A stretch of DNA of 53,494 nt, taken from positions 1 through 53,494 of the forward strand of contig JAIVEQ010000030.1 in NCBI GenBank assembly GCA_023838465.1. Direction: 5' to 3'. A program made the translations under genes and the position numbers. A model generated the notes under the pieces. That model was not told the DNA's origin. It did not search any database and worked only from the letters and a program-made list of their open reading frames with translations. Position 1 is the first letter of the stretch. Every line of letters begins with the position of its first letter. The stretch is from Candidatus Thiodiazotropha sp. (GTDB lineage: Bacteria > Pseudomonadota > Gammaproteobacteria > Chromatiales > Chromatiaceae). Shown piece by piece: positions 23,815 through 32,543 of the stretch.

Positions 23815-24342
23815 ATGGTGGCGACAACAATCAGTGAGATTGAAGCTGAAAACCCGAGCGCATTCAGTGTTTCGGTGATCATGCAAAAATCACCCAGTGA
23901 ATCGACTTGGTTGGATGACTGCTGGGAAGCAGTAGGCATACTGGCTTCAGCCGATGTAAATCGGCGTGTCAATCAAGCGGTGCAACTGATCCATCAGGAG
24001 GGGGCTGTTTACCGCTATCTCTATGCCGGCTTCACCCTGCGGTTGCATGTGGATGAGTGCGAAAGCTACTACTACAATCTGGTGTCTTCGCAACCACGCT
24101 GTTATGTGGTGGCAAATCAGGATGACCAAGGCAGGCCTGAACCCTTTCTTATCAGCCTCAGTTTCGATGAGGCCCATGCCTATCTTGAAGGTGACGAGAC
24201 TGTCTACGCAGTGCCAGTCCCCGCTGAACTCTATCGTTGGACCGAGGCCTTCCTGTTGGCCCACTATGTCCCACAAAAGCGCACCAAGCGTAAACGTGCC
24301 GACTGGAAATCGACAGCAGCACGAGGTGATCATGAAATCTGA
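23815..24342 (+). CDS. DUF3305 formate-dehydrogenase-associated protein
   Basis: A 175-residue cytoplasmic protein. I recognise the DUF3305 pattern: 'SVIMQKSPSESTWLDDCWEA', 'LRLHVDECESYYYNLVSSQP' and 'VYAVPVPAELYRWTEAFLL'. Genes of this family usually occur with DUF3306 and FDH genes, but the biochemical role is unknown to me. The C-terminus is strongly basic (KRTKRKRADWK). It is the first gene behind the 23763 sigma-54 promoter and its end overlaps the DUF3306 gene by 11 bases. Confidence 0.8.
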   Translation: MVATTISEIEAENPSAFSVSVIMQKSPSESTWLDDCWEAVGILASADVNRRVNQAVQLIHQEGAVYRYLYAGFTLRLHVDECESYYYNLVSSQPRCYVVANQDDQGRPEPFLISLSFDEAHAYLEGDETVYAVPVPAELYRWTEAFLLAHYVPQKRTKRKRADWKSTAARGDHEI

Positions 24343-24859
24343 TGATCCGACTAATCAGCAGATTCCAAATCAAGACAACTTCTACCATCGCTGGTCTGAG
24401 CGGAAACAGGCATCACGCCTGCCGGTTGAGGAGGTGGTGGAGCCTGATGAAGAGCCACAGCTGACCGATGCAGACATGCCGCCGCTTGAGAGCCTGGGTG
24501 AGGGGTCGGACTACAGCGGTTTTCTCTCCCCCAAGGTGTCAGAACAGCTGCGTCAGCTGGCACTGCAAAAACTCTTTCACAGCGCCGCCTTTAATGTTTG
24601 TGATGGATTGGATGACTATGCAGAAGACTTCACCAGCTTTGAAAAACTGGGCGAGGTGATGACGGCTGATCTGCGGCATCGCATCGAGCAAGAAGCCCGT
24701 AAACGGCAGGAGAGCGAGGATGAAGCAGACAATGCTCAACTTGCAGACGCCGAGTCAGATCAAACCCATGACACACAATTGGCAGATGACACTGTGCAAC
24801 CAGAGACAGATGAGTTGAATGATGGGGAGACCGAACATCACAATGAGGTTAAATCATGA
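24332..24859 (+). CDS. DUF3306 formate-dehydrogenase-associated protein
   Basis: A 175-residue acidic protein. It begins MKSDDPTNQQ and soon shows 'NFYHRWSERKQASRL', the FxxRWSxRK signature of DUF3306. A helical core ('QLRQLALQKLFHSAAFNVCD') and a long Asp/Glu/Gln-rich tail follow. The open frame extends upstream to 24023, but ATG 24332 matches the family start and is coupled to DUF3305. Its acidic nature against the basic tail of DUF3305 hints that the two interact; this is inference. Confidence 0.8.
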   Translation: MKSDDPTNQQIPNQDNFYHRWSERKQASRLPVEEVVEPDEEPQLTDADMPPLESLGEGSDYSGFLSPKVSEQLRQLALQKLFHSAAFNVCDGLDDYAEDFTSFEKLGEVMTADLRHRIEQEARKRQESEDEADNAQLADAESDQTHDTQLADDTVQPETDELNDGETEHHNEVKS

Positions 24860-26469
24860 GTGAATCGATTGAGACCAACCGTCGAGCTCGGGAACAAGCG
24901 CTGGCGGCGATGGATCGGGTCAGGATTGAACCGACCAGCCTGGTTAACTATCAATCCCATGGCAGGATAGCAGTGATTGGTGATCAACGGGCTCATGAGA
25001 TAGCCCCAAGGCTGAATGAGAAGCTGAACCCAATCGTCCTCCTGACCGAGGGGGCGGAGGAGCCAGGTGCTCCGGTCATACCTGTTGGTGGACGCTCAAT
25101 CCATATTGAAGGCTACCTGGGCGCGTTCAGGATTCAGCTGGGTGAGCAGGGAAGATCCAACGCTGAAAGTGTCGCCGTGGACCTGATCCTCGATCTCACC
25201 CCACAGCCATTGATGCAAAAAGGTATGAATCCCCCCGGTTACTTCCATTCAGCCGGTGAGGAGGATGCTCTGTTACCTCTATTCGAAGAAGTTGCTCAGA
25301 TGACCGGTAGTTTCGAGAAGCCACGTTATTTCGACTATGACCCTGAGATCTGCGCCCACGGTAGATCGGGAAAAACAGCCTGTAGCCGTTGCATCGACAT
25401 CTGTCCCGCTGATGCGATTACCGGATTGGCCGAGACCATCGAAGTGAATAATTATCTCTGTCAGGGAGGCGGTGCTTGTGCAACTGTTTGTCCCAGTGGT
25501 GCGATTCGTTATGTTTACCCTTCCGCTAAAGATACCTTGCAGCGTCTGCGTAAGCTGCTGACCGTCTACCGGGAGAAGGGTGGCAGAGATCCGGTCGTGC
25601 TGTTTTATGCCGCCTCTGATGATTCTCTTCCGGATACTATTCAGACAAATTATCTGCCAGTGATGGTTGAAGAGCTGGCCAGTGTTGGCCTGGATGTATG
25701 GATCTCTGCCCTTGCCTATGGCGCCCGACAGATAAGCTTGGTGGATAGTGGTGCCATGCCGGAAACAGTGGCGACTGCAATGCAGGAGCAGTTGCTGACA
25801 GGGCGTGAAATAGTCTCTGCGTTAGGCTATCCCGAAGGTGTGATCAGGCTGACTGATCATGAGGCATTGTTTGAGGAAGTGCAGTCAGTCATGCCGGAGA
25901 TAGAGCCTGCGGGTTTTTCCGGCATTGGCGGCAAGCGACAAACGATCTATCTCGCTATTGATCATTTGTTTGCACAGGCTCAACGTCCCAAACCTATGGC
26001 GACCCTTACCACGGGAGCCCCTTTCGGCACTGTCTACATAGAGGCGAAGGCTTGTACGCTTTGTCTCTCTTGTGTCGGTGCCTGCCCTGGCAAGGCGCTG
26101 TTGAATGGTAGCGAAGGCATCCCCCAGTTGCGCTTCATTGAGGCCAACTGTTTGCAGTGTGGCATCTGTACCAGGACTTGTCCTGAGGATGCGATTTGGA
26201 TAACTCCACAACTGATATTCGATAGTGATCATCGTAAAAAACCACGTACCCTGCATGAAGAGCAGCCTTTCCTTTGTACAGCCTGCGGTAAGCCGTTTGC
26301 CACCCATTCAGTGATCGACAAAATGCGCAACAAACTCAAGGGGCACTATATGTTCCAGAGTGAGCGTGCACTGAAGCGTCTGACCCTTTGTGATAGCTGT
26401 CGGGTTGTGGATATTGTGCAGGATCCAGAGGCCATCGGTGGTGACCTGGACGGGCAGATACGCCAGTAA
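24856..26469 (+). CDS. Polyferredoxin (four or more [4Fe-4S] sites), FDH-associated
   Basis: A 537-residue cytoplasmic iron-sulfur protein. There are two clusters in the middle ('CSRCIDICPADAI' and 'CQGGGACATVCPSGAI'). Two more lie towards the C-terminus ('CTLCLSCVGACPGKAL' and 'CLQCGICTRTCPEDAI'). C-terminal CTAC and 'LCDSCRVVDI' pairs could bind zinc or another cluster. It resembles 4Fe-4S proteins often found beside DUF3305/3306 and FDH genes. It may pass electrons to or from FDH, or aid assembly. It overlaps DUF3306 by 4 bases (ATGA) and is the last gene before a second sigma-54 promoter. Confidence 0.85.
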   Translation: MSESIETNRRAREQALAAMDRVRIEPTSLVNYQSHGRIAVIGDQRAHEIAPRLNEKLNPIVLLTEGAEEPGAPVIPVGGRSIHIEGYLGAFRIQLGEQGRSNAESVAVDLILDLTPQPLMQKGMNPPGYFHSAGEEDALLPLFEEVAQMTGSFEKPRYFDYDPEICAHGRSGKTACSRCIDICPADAITGLAETIEVNNYLCQGGGACATVCPSGAIRYVYPSAKDTLQRLRKLLTVYREKGGRDPVVLFYAASDDSLPDTIQTNYLPVMVEELASVGLDVWISALAYGARQISLVDSGAMPETVATAMQEQLLTGREIVSALGYPEGVIRLTDHEALFEEVQSVMPEIEPAGFSGIGGKRQTIYLAIDHLFAQAQRPKPMATLTTGAPFGTVYIEAKACTLCLSCVGACPGKALLNGSEGIPQLRFIEANCLQCGICTRTCPEDAIWITPQLIFDSDHRKKPRTLHEEQPFLCTACGKPFATHSVIDKMRNKLKGHYMFQSERALKRLTLCDSCRVVDIVQDPEAIGGDLDGQIRQ

Positions 26470-26599
26470 GTGAACCCTGTTCAGTGTCCATCCGGAAACA
26501 ATAGCATGTGCCGGGATAGTGTGGTTTTAAAACATACAGGTGCGGTTAGAGACCTTTTAGCCGATCTCTGCACTTTTTGTCATTTTTTTGCCAGCCGGT

Positions 26600-26616
26600 C
26601 TGGTCCATTGCTTGCA
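26600..26616 (+). promoter_or_regulatory. Sigma-54 (-24/-12) promoter of the torD-fdh operon
   Basis: CTGGTCCATTGCTTGCA has GG (26602-26603) and GC (26614-26615) with a 10-base spacer and intact TTGCA. The predicted start is near 26628, only about 14 bases before ATG 26642, leaving room for GAGGAG. A TGTCCATCCGGAAACA near-palindrome at about 26485 may be an activator site. Confidence 0.7.
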
Positions 26617-26641
26617 CCTATATTACCCCGAGGAGAGTGTG

Positions 26642-27295
26642 ATGATTGATTTGAGCCAAGCGGTCCAAACTGACGACCCCAGCACAGGCACCCGGCTGCC
26701 TGAGGCCGAGGATCTCATCTTGGATGAGGAACAACATTACCGCATAGGTGCTTATGGCTTACTGGCACAACTGTTGAGACATATGCCTGATCAGCCAATG
26801 CTAGATCAGGTGGCTGGATTCGCTGGCATTGAACCCTCCAGGGATGAGTTGGCACTGGCGATGTCGATGTTAGGCCTCTCTGCGTCGGACTCTCGTCCAG
26901 AATCGGTTGACAGCGAATTTCATGACCTCTTTATTGGTATGGGTCGTGGTGAGTTGGTGCCCTATGGTTCTTGGTACCTCACCGGATTTCTGATGGAGAA
27001 GCCCCTGGGTCGATTGCGTGACGATCTGGCCGAGTTGGGATTCCAGCGTCAGGAAGGGATAACTGAACCGGAAGATCATGTCGCTGCACTGTGTGAGGTG
27101 ATGGCCATGTTGATCAACGATGGGATCAGTTTCCAACAACAGTCACAATTTTTCGAAACTCATATGGCAGGTTGGTTGGAGCGTTTCTTCGCAGATTTGA
27201 GTGAGGCGAAATCGGCGGTTTTCTATCGTGCAGTGGGCCGTTTTGGCACTGCCTTCGTAGCGATGGAAAAACGTTACCTGAGCATGACGGTATAG
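26642..27295 (+). CDS. TorD/DmsD-family redox enzyme maturation chaperone
   Basis: A 217-residue all-helical chaperone. The family region reads 'EFHDLFIGMGRGELVPYGSW', then YLTGFLMEKPL, 'EDHVAALCEVMAMLI' and 'QQSQFFETHMAGWLERFFAD'. These are the diagnostic TorD-type segments. It would hold the FdhA precursor (with its twin-arginine leader) until cofactor insertion. The start at 26642 follows GAGGAG; the longer frame from 26588 runs across the sigma-54 promoter and is unlikely. The stop is followed by 174 bases containing a GTCGACATC/GATGTCGAC hairpin (27327-27335/27409-27417). Confidence 0.9.
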   Translation: MIDLSQAVQTDDPSTGTRLPEAEDLILDEEQHYRIGAYGLLAQLLRHMPDQPMLDQVAGFAGIEPSRDELALAMSMLGLSASDSRPESVDSEFHDLFIGMGRGELVPYGSWYLTGFLMEKPLGRLRDDLAELGFQRQEGITEPEDHVAALCEVMAMLINDGISFQQQSQFFETHMAGWLERFFADLSEAKSAVFYRAVGRFGTAFVAMEKRYLSMTV

Positions 27296-27469
27296 CGATC
27301 AAAATTTTATAGAGGGCATTGTTTAGTCGACATCGTCCATTGAGGGGCGAACAGCGTATCTACCCGTGGTTATTACGACGCTCATTTCGTCGTATCTCAT
27401 CACAGGGTGATGTCGACTAGTCAGTGTTCTAAAAAAGCAAAGCATGTTTTCTGAACGGAGGATGAGTCC

Positions 27470-27682
27470 ATGAAAAAACAACCTAAACAGTCACCAGATC
27501 CCAAACGTAGGTCATTCCTGCGCGGTACGGCCAGCGCTGGCGTTGGTGCGGCTGTCGCGGTTAGCTTGCCGGGACTGGCAACAGCTTCGACTGAAGCGGT
27601 ATCCAGTAATGACTCAGAGCCTCAGAAAGGTTACCGACTGACCCCGCATATCGCTGCTTATTACAAGACAACAGTCAGCTGA
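27470..27682 (+). CDS. Formate dehydrogenase region twin-arginine peptide
   Basis: A 70-residue protein, nearly all of it a twin-arginine leader: 'KRRSFLRGTASAGVGAAVAV' followed by a short mature tail ending 'TPHIAAYYKTTVS'. Small TAT-targeted proteins like this are common directly before FDH alpha genes. It follows GGAGG and lies 18 bases before fdhA. It may help export or anchoring of the FDH complex; its function is not known. Confidence 0.85.
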   Translation: MKKQPKQSPDPKRRSFLRGTASAGVGAAVAVSLPGLATASTEAVSSNDSEPQKGYRLTPHIAAYYKTTVS

Positions 27683-27700
27683 GTCATTGAGGATACCTGA

Positions 27701-30595
27701 ATGAAACTGCAAAAAACCTCCGATCTGATGAGTGTTAATAACGCTGTATCACCCTCTCCCAAAAAGTCTTCCAGCGGTCAGGCTATGACCCGCCGCGATT
27801 TTCTGCGTAACTCCAGCCTGATGGCCGGTGGTGCCGCGCTGGCGACCGGCTTTACACCTGGCATGATGCGAAAAGCCGAGGCAGCGACTGCACAGAAAGG
27901 TCAAGTTGAGTTGAAGAAAACCATTTGTACTCACTGCTCAGTTGGCTGCGGCATTATCGCTGAGGTAGAGAATGGTGTCTGGACCGGTCAGGAGCCGGCA
28001 TTTGATCACCCATTCAATCTTGGTGCTCACTGCGCAAAAGGTGCTTCTGTACGAGAGCATGGTCATGGTGAACGACGCCTGAAATACCCCACAAAATTAG
28101 TCGACGGTAAATGGAAGCGTATCTCATGGGAGCAGGCGATCAATGAGGTTGGTGACAAAATGCTGGAGATCCGTGAGCAGTCCGGCCCCGATTCGGTCTA
28201 CTGGTTGGGATCTGCCAAGCACAATAACGAACAGGCCTATCTGTTCCGTAAATTCGCCGCCTTCTGGGGTACAAACAACGTCGATCATCAGGCACGTATC
28301 TGTCATTCCACTACGGTCGCTGGGGTAGCCAATACCTGGGGTTACGGTGCCATGACCAACTCCTATAACGATATCCACAACTCCAAGGCGGTTCTGATCA
28401 TTGGTGGGAATCCGGCTGAGGCCCATCCTGTTTCACTGCAGCATGTGTTTAAGGCCAAGGAGCAGAACAATGCCAAACTGATCGTTATCGATCCCCGCTT
28501 TACCCGCACGGCAGCCCACGCCAACCTCTATCTACGTCTTCGCCCGGGTACCGATGTGCCACTGATCTGGGGCATGCTCTGGCATATATTCCAGAACGGT
28601 TGGGAGGATAAGGAATTCATCCGCCAACGTGTCTATGGTCTGGAGGAGGTCAAGAAAGAGATTGCCAAATGGACACCAGATGAGGTGGAAAGGGTCACCG
28701 GGGTACCTGAAAATCAAGTCCATGCCGCTGCCAAGACCATGGCTGACAATCGGCCGGGTACATTTATCTGGTGCATGGGTGGTACCCAACACACCATCGG
28801 TAACAACAATACCCGTGCCTACTGCATCTTCCAGTTGGCGCTCGGCAACATGGGCACTGCCGGGGGCGGTACCAATATCTTCCGTGGCCATGACAATGTG
28901 CAGGGCGCCACCGACTTTGGTGTGCTCTCCCATACACTGCCAGGCTATTACGGCTTGTCGAAAGGCGCCTGGGGCCATTGGGCCAAGGTGTGGGATGTGG
29001 ATTACGAGTGGCTTGCCGGTCGATTCGATCAGGCCAGTTATGAAAAGGCCAAAGGCAAGGATGCAATGGTGATGAATACCAAGGGCATTCCCGTGTCCCG
29101 TTGGATAGACGGGGTACTGGAGGAGAAGGCCAATATAGCCCAGAAGGATAATGTGCGGGCGATGGTACTGTGGGGGCACGCACCCAACAGCCAGACCCGT
29201 GGCAAGGAGATGAAAAAGGCGATGGAGAAGCTGGACATGATGGTGATCATCGATCCCTATCCAACCGTTTCGGCTGTGATGCACGACAGGACTGACGGTG
29301 TCTATCTGCTTCCCGCTGCAACTCAGTTTGAAACCTATGGTTCAGTGACGGCCTCCAACCGTTCGTTACAGTGGCGTGACAAGGTTATCGAACCGATGTT
29401 CGAGTCTCTGCCAGATCACACCATCATGTATCGATTGGCAAACAAGCTCGGCTTTGCAAACGAGTTTTTCAAGAATATCAAAATCGAGAATGATGAACCT
29501 TTGATTGAGGATATTACTCTCGAATTCAACAAGGGTATGTGGACCATCGGTTATACCGGCCAGAGCCCGGATCGTATGAAGAAACAGCAACAGAACTGGG
29601 GTACCTTCGGCTATACCAGTCTGTTGGCTGAGGGTGGTCCTTGTGATGGTGAATACTATGGCCTGCCATGGCCCTGTTGGGGTACTGCGGAGATGGGACA
29701 TCCCGGTACGCCGAATCTTTACGACACCAGCAAACCAGTCGCCAAGGGTGGATTGACCTTTCGTGCCCGTTTCGGTGTCGAGCGTAATGGTGTCAGCTTG
29801 CTGGCCAATGGTGCCTACTCCAAGGGTTCTGAAATCAAGAATGGTTACCCGGAGTTCACCCATGAATTGTTGAAGAAGTTGGGTTGGTGGAATGATTTGA
29901 CGCCCGAGGAGCAGAAGCTGGCGGAGGGTAAGAACTGGAAGACTGATCGATCTGGTGGTATTCAACGGGTTGCGATTAAGCATGGTTGTTCACCTTTTTG
30001 TAATGCCAAGGCCCGAGCAGTGGTGTGGACCTTCCCTGACCCGGTGCCCATCCATAGAGAACCACTTTATACAAGTCGACGTGACTTGGTAGAGAAGTAT
30101 CCAACCTACGAAGATCGAAAATCCTTTTATCGATTGCCAACACGCTATGGCTCGATCCAGGCAAAGGATTACTCCAAGGAGTACCCCATTATCCTCACAT
30201 CGGGGCGTTTGGTTGAGTATGAAGGTGGTGGTGACGAGAGCCGCTCCAATCCATGGCTGGCGGAACTACAGCAGGATATGTTTGTTGAGATGCATCCAAG
30301 AGATGCTAACAATGCCGGTGTCAGGGATGGGGAAGATGTATGGCTTGAGGGTGCCGAAGGTGCGCGTATCAAGGTCAAGGCGTTGGTCACCCGACGAGTC
30401 GCTGCCGGTGTCGCCTTTATGCCATTCCATTTCGGTGGCCACTTTTTAGGTAAGGATCTGCGCAGCAAATATCCAGAAGGAGCGGATCCTTATGTGCTTG
30501 GCGAAGCTTGTAATACGGCCATGACCTATGGCTATGACTCAGTCACACAGATGCAGGAAACAAAGTGCAGTCTGTGTCGCATCAGCAAAGCGTAA
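27701..30595 (+). CDS. fdhA: Formate dehydrogenase alpha (catalytic) subunit, Cys-type
   Basis: A 964-residue DMSO-reductase-family molybdo/tungsto-enzyme, exported by a twin-arginine leader (RR at residues 31-32, 'TRRDFLRNSSLMAGG'). The N-terminal [4Fe-4S] site uses Cys76, 79, 83 and 111 ('CTHCSVGCG', 'GAHCAKG'). The metal ligand is Cys201 followed by His202 in 'NNVDHQARICHSTTVAG', where E. coli FdnG has selenocysteine. Bis-MGD-binding segments such as 'GGNPAEAHPVS', 'VIDPRFTRTAAHANLYLRLR' and 'MPFHFGGHF' are present. It resembles the FDH-N/O type facing the periplasm. A C-terminal CSLC pair is unusual. The tungstate uptake genes nearby suggest W may be used. Confidence 0.95.
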   Translation: MKLQKTSDLMSVNNAVSPSPKKSSSGQAMTRRDFLRNSSLMAGGAALATGFTPGMMRKAEAATAQKGQVELKKTICTHCSVGCGIIAEVENGVWTGQEPAFDHPFNLGAHCAKGASVREHGHGERRLKYPTKLVDGKWKRISWEQAINEVGDKMLEIREQSGPDSVYWLGSAKHNNEQAYLFRKFAAFWGTNNVDHQARICHSTTVAGVANTWGYGAMTNSYNDIHNSKAVLIIGGNPAEAHPVSLQHVFKAKEQNNAKLIVIDPRFTRTAAHANLYLRLRPGTDVPLIWGMLWHIFQNGWEDKEFIRQRVYGLEEVKKEIAKWTPDEVERVTGVPENQVHAAAKTMADNRPGTFIWCMGGTQHTIGNNNTRAYCIFQLALGNMGTAGGGTNIFRGHDNVQGATDFGVLSHTLPGYYGLSKGAWGHWAKVWDVDYEWLAGRFDQASYEKAKGKDAMVMNTKGIPVSRWIDGVLEEKANIAQKDNVRAMVLWGHAPNSQTRGKEMKKAMEKLDMMVIIDPYPTVSAVMHDRTDGVYLLPAATQFETYGSVTASNRSLQWRDKVIEPMFESLPDHTIMYRLANKLGFANEFFKNIKIENDEPLIEDITLEFNKGMWTIGYTGQSPDRMKKQQQNWGTFGYTSLLAEGGPCDGEYYGLPWPCWGTAEMGHPGTPNLYDTSKPVAKGGLTFRARFGVERNGVSLLANGAYSKGSEIKNGYPEFTHELLKKLGWWNDLTPEEQKLAEGKNWKTDRSGGIQRVAIKHGCSPFCNAKARAVVWTFPDPVPIHREPLYTSRRDLVEKYPTYEDRKSFYRLPTRYGSIQAKDYSKEYPIILTSGRLVEYEGGGDESRSNPWLAELQQDMFVEMHPRDANNAGVRDGEDVWLEGAEGARIKVKALVTRRVAAGVAFMPFHFGGHFLGKDLRSKYPEGADPYVLGEACNTAMTYGYDSVTQMQETKCSLCRISKA

Positions 30596-30621
30596 CTGGG
30601 TTTTAACAGAGGATACAAATC

Positions 30622-31251
30622 ATGGCACGAATGAAATTTTATTGTGATCCCGAGCGTTGTATCGAATGCAACGCTTGTGTGACAGCTTGTAAGAATGAGA
30701 ATGAGGTCCCCTGGGGCGTTAATCGTCGCAGAGTAGTCACCATCAATGATGGTGATGAAGGCGAGCGTTCTTTGTCGGTGGCCTGTATGCACTGTTCGGA
30801 TGCACCTTGTGCGACTGTCTGTCCGGTTGACTGTTTCTATACCACCCAGGACGGGGTAGTGCTACATGACAAGGATATCTGTATCGGCTGCGGCTATTGC
30901 TTTTACGCCTGTCCATTCGGTGCACCTCAATTTCCTGAAGATGGTGCATTTGCTACCCGCGGCAAGATGGATAAGTGCACCTTCTGTGCTGGTGGACCAG
31001 AGGCGGATAATAGTTCTGATGAACACAGAAAATATGGTTCCAATCGATTGGCAGAAGGCAAACTGCCACTGTGTGCTGAAATGTGCTCCACTAAAGCGCT
31101 GTTGGCTGGTGATGCAGATACCATTTCTGAGATCTATCGTAAACGTGTCATTAATCGCAGTGCAAGTGTGATGGCACGAGGTGTCTCCTATCGGGATGCC
31201 TCTTTTCGTGCACCACGTAATGCCAGTGGCAAGAGCAGTGCAAAAGAGTGA
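30622..31251 (+). CDS. fdhB: Formate dehydrogenase beta (iron-sulfur) subunit
   Basis: A 209-residue ferredoxin-like electron-transfer subunit with four [4Fe-4S] cluster sets. They are 'CIECNACVTACKNENEVPWG', 'CMHCSDAPCATVCPVDC', 'CIGCGYCFYACPFGAPQ' and 'KMDKCTFCAGGPE' with 'LPLCAEMCSTKAL'. It is shorter than E. coli FdnH and lacks the C-terminal transmembrane helix, so it must be held by FdhA and FdhC. It follows fdhA by 26 bases. Confidence 0.95.
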   Translation: MARMKFYCDPERCIECNACVTACKNENEVPWGVNRRRVVTINDGDEGERSLSVACMHCSDAPCATVCPVDCFYTTQDGVVLHDKDICIGCGYCFYACPFGAPQFPEDGAFATRGKMDKCTFCAGGPEADNSSDEHRKYGSNRLAEGKLPLCAEMCSTKALLAGDADTISEIYRKRVINRSASVMARGVSYRDASFRAPRNASGKSSAKE

Positions 31252-31454
31252 TCAGTGGTCATCTGGATGGATAAAACTATCTATTGAAAAAACGCTCACT
31301 TAGCAACGACTCCAGGGATGGAGGAGGAAAAACAAAGCTTGGGACAGATCCGCGTTGAGCTGAATTGGGTGAGGGTGTTTAAGCGAGGTCAAGGAAGTTT
31401 CGTTCATTGCGTCCGGTTATCCCAAGTGATAACACGCACATGGGATCAGGTACT

Positions 31455-32543
31455 ATGGCTAGGTCAATAACCTTACAGATTGATAACCGTAATAAACAAC
31501 ACGCCGGATGGCTGTTACTGCTGTTATTGTGTTTGTTTGTACAACCATTCGATACCTTTGCTAAAGCATCAGAATCGAGGGGCATACCTTCTGCTGTTGT
31601 ACTTAATCCTGCTGCTGAAATATGGCGTGATGTAAGACAAAGAGAGCAGCTAACAAACGGTACCTCACAGGTTAAGGGTGTGGATTCCGGTGTGCTGATC
31701 AATGCTTATGGTGATCAATGGCGTAATTTCCGCATGCAACAGCTCATCCCTATCGGCGGTTTTCTGCTGATAGGTGTAGTCATTGCATTGGCGTTATTTT
31801 ATTTGTTTCGAGGAAAGGTGGCGATAGAAGGTGGGGAATCGGATAAAAAACTACTCCGTTACACAAACTATGAACAATTGATTCACTGGTTCATTGCATC
31901 CATTTTTCTATTTCTTGCCATTTCCGGTTTGATTATTTTATTCGGCCGTCCAGTACTGATTCCGATTATAGGTAAGGAAGTTTTTTCAATCATTGCATCA
32001 GCATGCAAAGAGGGGCATAACCTGATGGGTCCACTATTCCTGGTGGCACTGATACTGATCTTCATAAAATTTGTTCGGCGTAATATTTACCAGAAAGGTG
32101 ATTTGAGCTGGTTATTGAGGGGTGGGGGAATTATTGGAAAAAAACATGTCCCATCCAACTTTTTCAACATGGGTGAGAAAACCATGTTCTGGATGCTTGT
32201 GCTTGTTGGTTCTGTAGTCATCATCTCAGGATTCGTTTTGATATTTCCCATATTTGGACAAGGTCGTGAATGGATGGAACTCGCCCATGTAGGCCATGCA
32301 ATAGGCGCCATCTTAATGATCAGTGTGATTATCGGACATATTTACATAGGCACTATCGGTATGGAGGGCGCGATCGAAGGGATGAAAACAGGTTATTGCG
32401 ATCTTAATTGGGCCAAGGAACACCATGATCTTTGGGCAACCAAGGCTGAGCAGCAGGGGGAAGCCATATCGAACGATAAGGTGAGTCAATTACGCGAAGT
32501 CAGTAGCGCGCAGCCCCTTGGCGGGCATGTACAGGAGGAGTGA
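31455..32543 (+). CDS. fdhC: Formate dehydrogenase gamma (cytochrome b556) subunit
   Basis: A 362-residue membrane cytochrome b. An N-terminal extension has a signal-like hydrophobic segment ('GWLLLLLLCLFVQPF') and another helix ('LIPIGGFLLIGVVIALALFY'). The FdnI-like four-helix core then follows, with haem-ligand histidines in 'YEQLIHWFIASIF', 'GHNLMGPLFLV' and 'HVGHAIGAILMISVIIGHIY'. It links FdhAB to the quinone pool or to the HdrC-like protein downstream. I take ATG 31455 rather than 31407, since GGATCAGG precedes it. Confidence 0.88.
   Translation: MARSITLQIDNRNKQHAGWLLLLLLCLFVQPFDTFAKASESRGIPSAVVLNPAAEIWRDVRQREQLTNGTSQVKGVDSGVLINAYGDQWRNFRMQQLIPIGGFLLIGVVIALALFYLFRGKVAIEGGESDKKLLRYTNYEQLIHWFIASIFLFLAISGLIILFGRPVLIPIIGKEVFSIIASACKEGHNLMGPLFLVALILIFIKFVRRNIYQKGDLSWLLRGGGIIGKKHVPSNFFNMGEKTMFWMLVLVGSVVIISGFVLIFPIFGQGREWMELAHVGHAIGAILMISVIIGHIYIGTIGMEGAIEGMKTGYCDLNWAKEHHDLWATKAEQQGEAISNDKVSQLREVSSAQPLGGHVQEE

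Noticed and set aside
27368..27381. GTGGTTATTACGACGC as a fourth sigma-54 promoter before the TAT peptide gene
   Set aside because: GG-N10-GC spacing is right, but the -12 element is ACGC rather than TTGC and it lies inside a hairpin region; too weak to list.
28532..29284. Long minus-strand frame of 250 codons inside fdhA
   Set aside because: Composition is His/Gly/Ile-rich with no family likeness, and the plus strand is a fully supported FdhA; it is a shadow frame.
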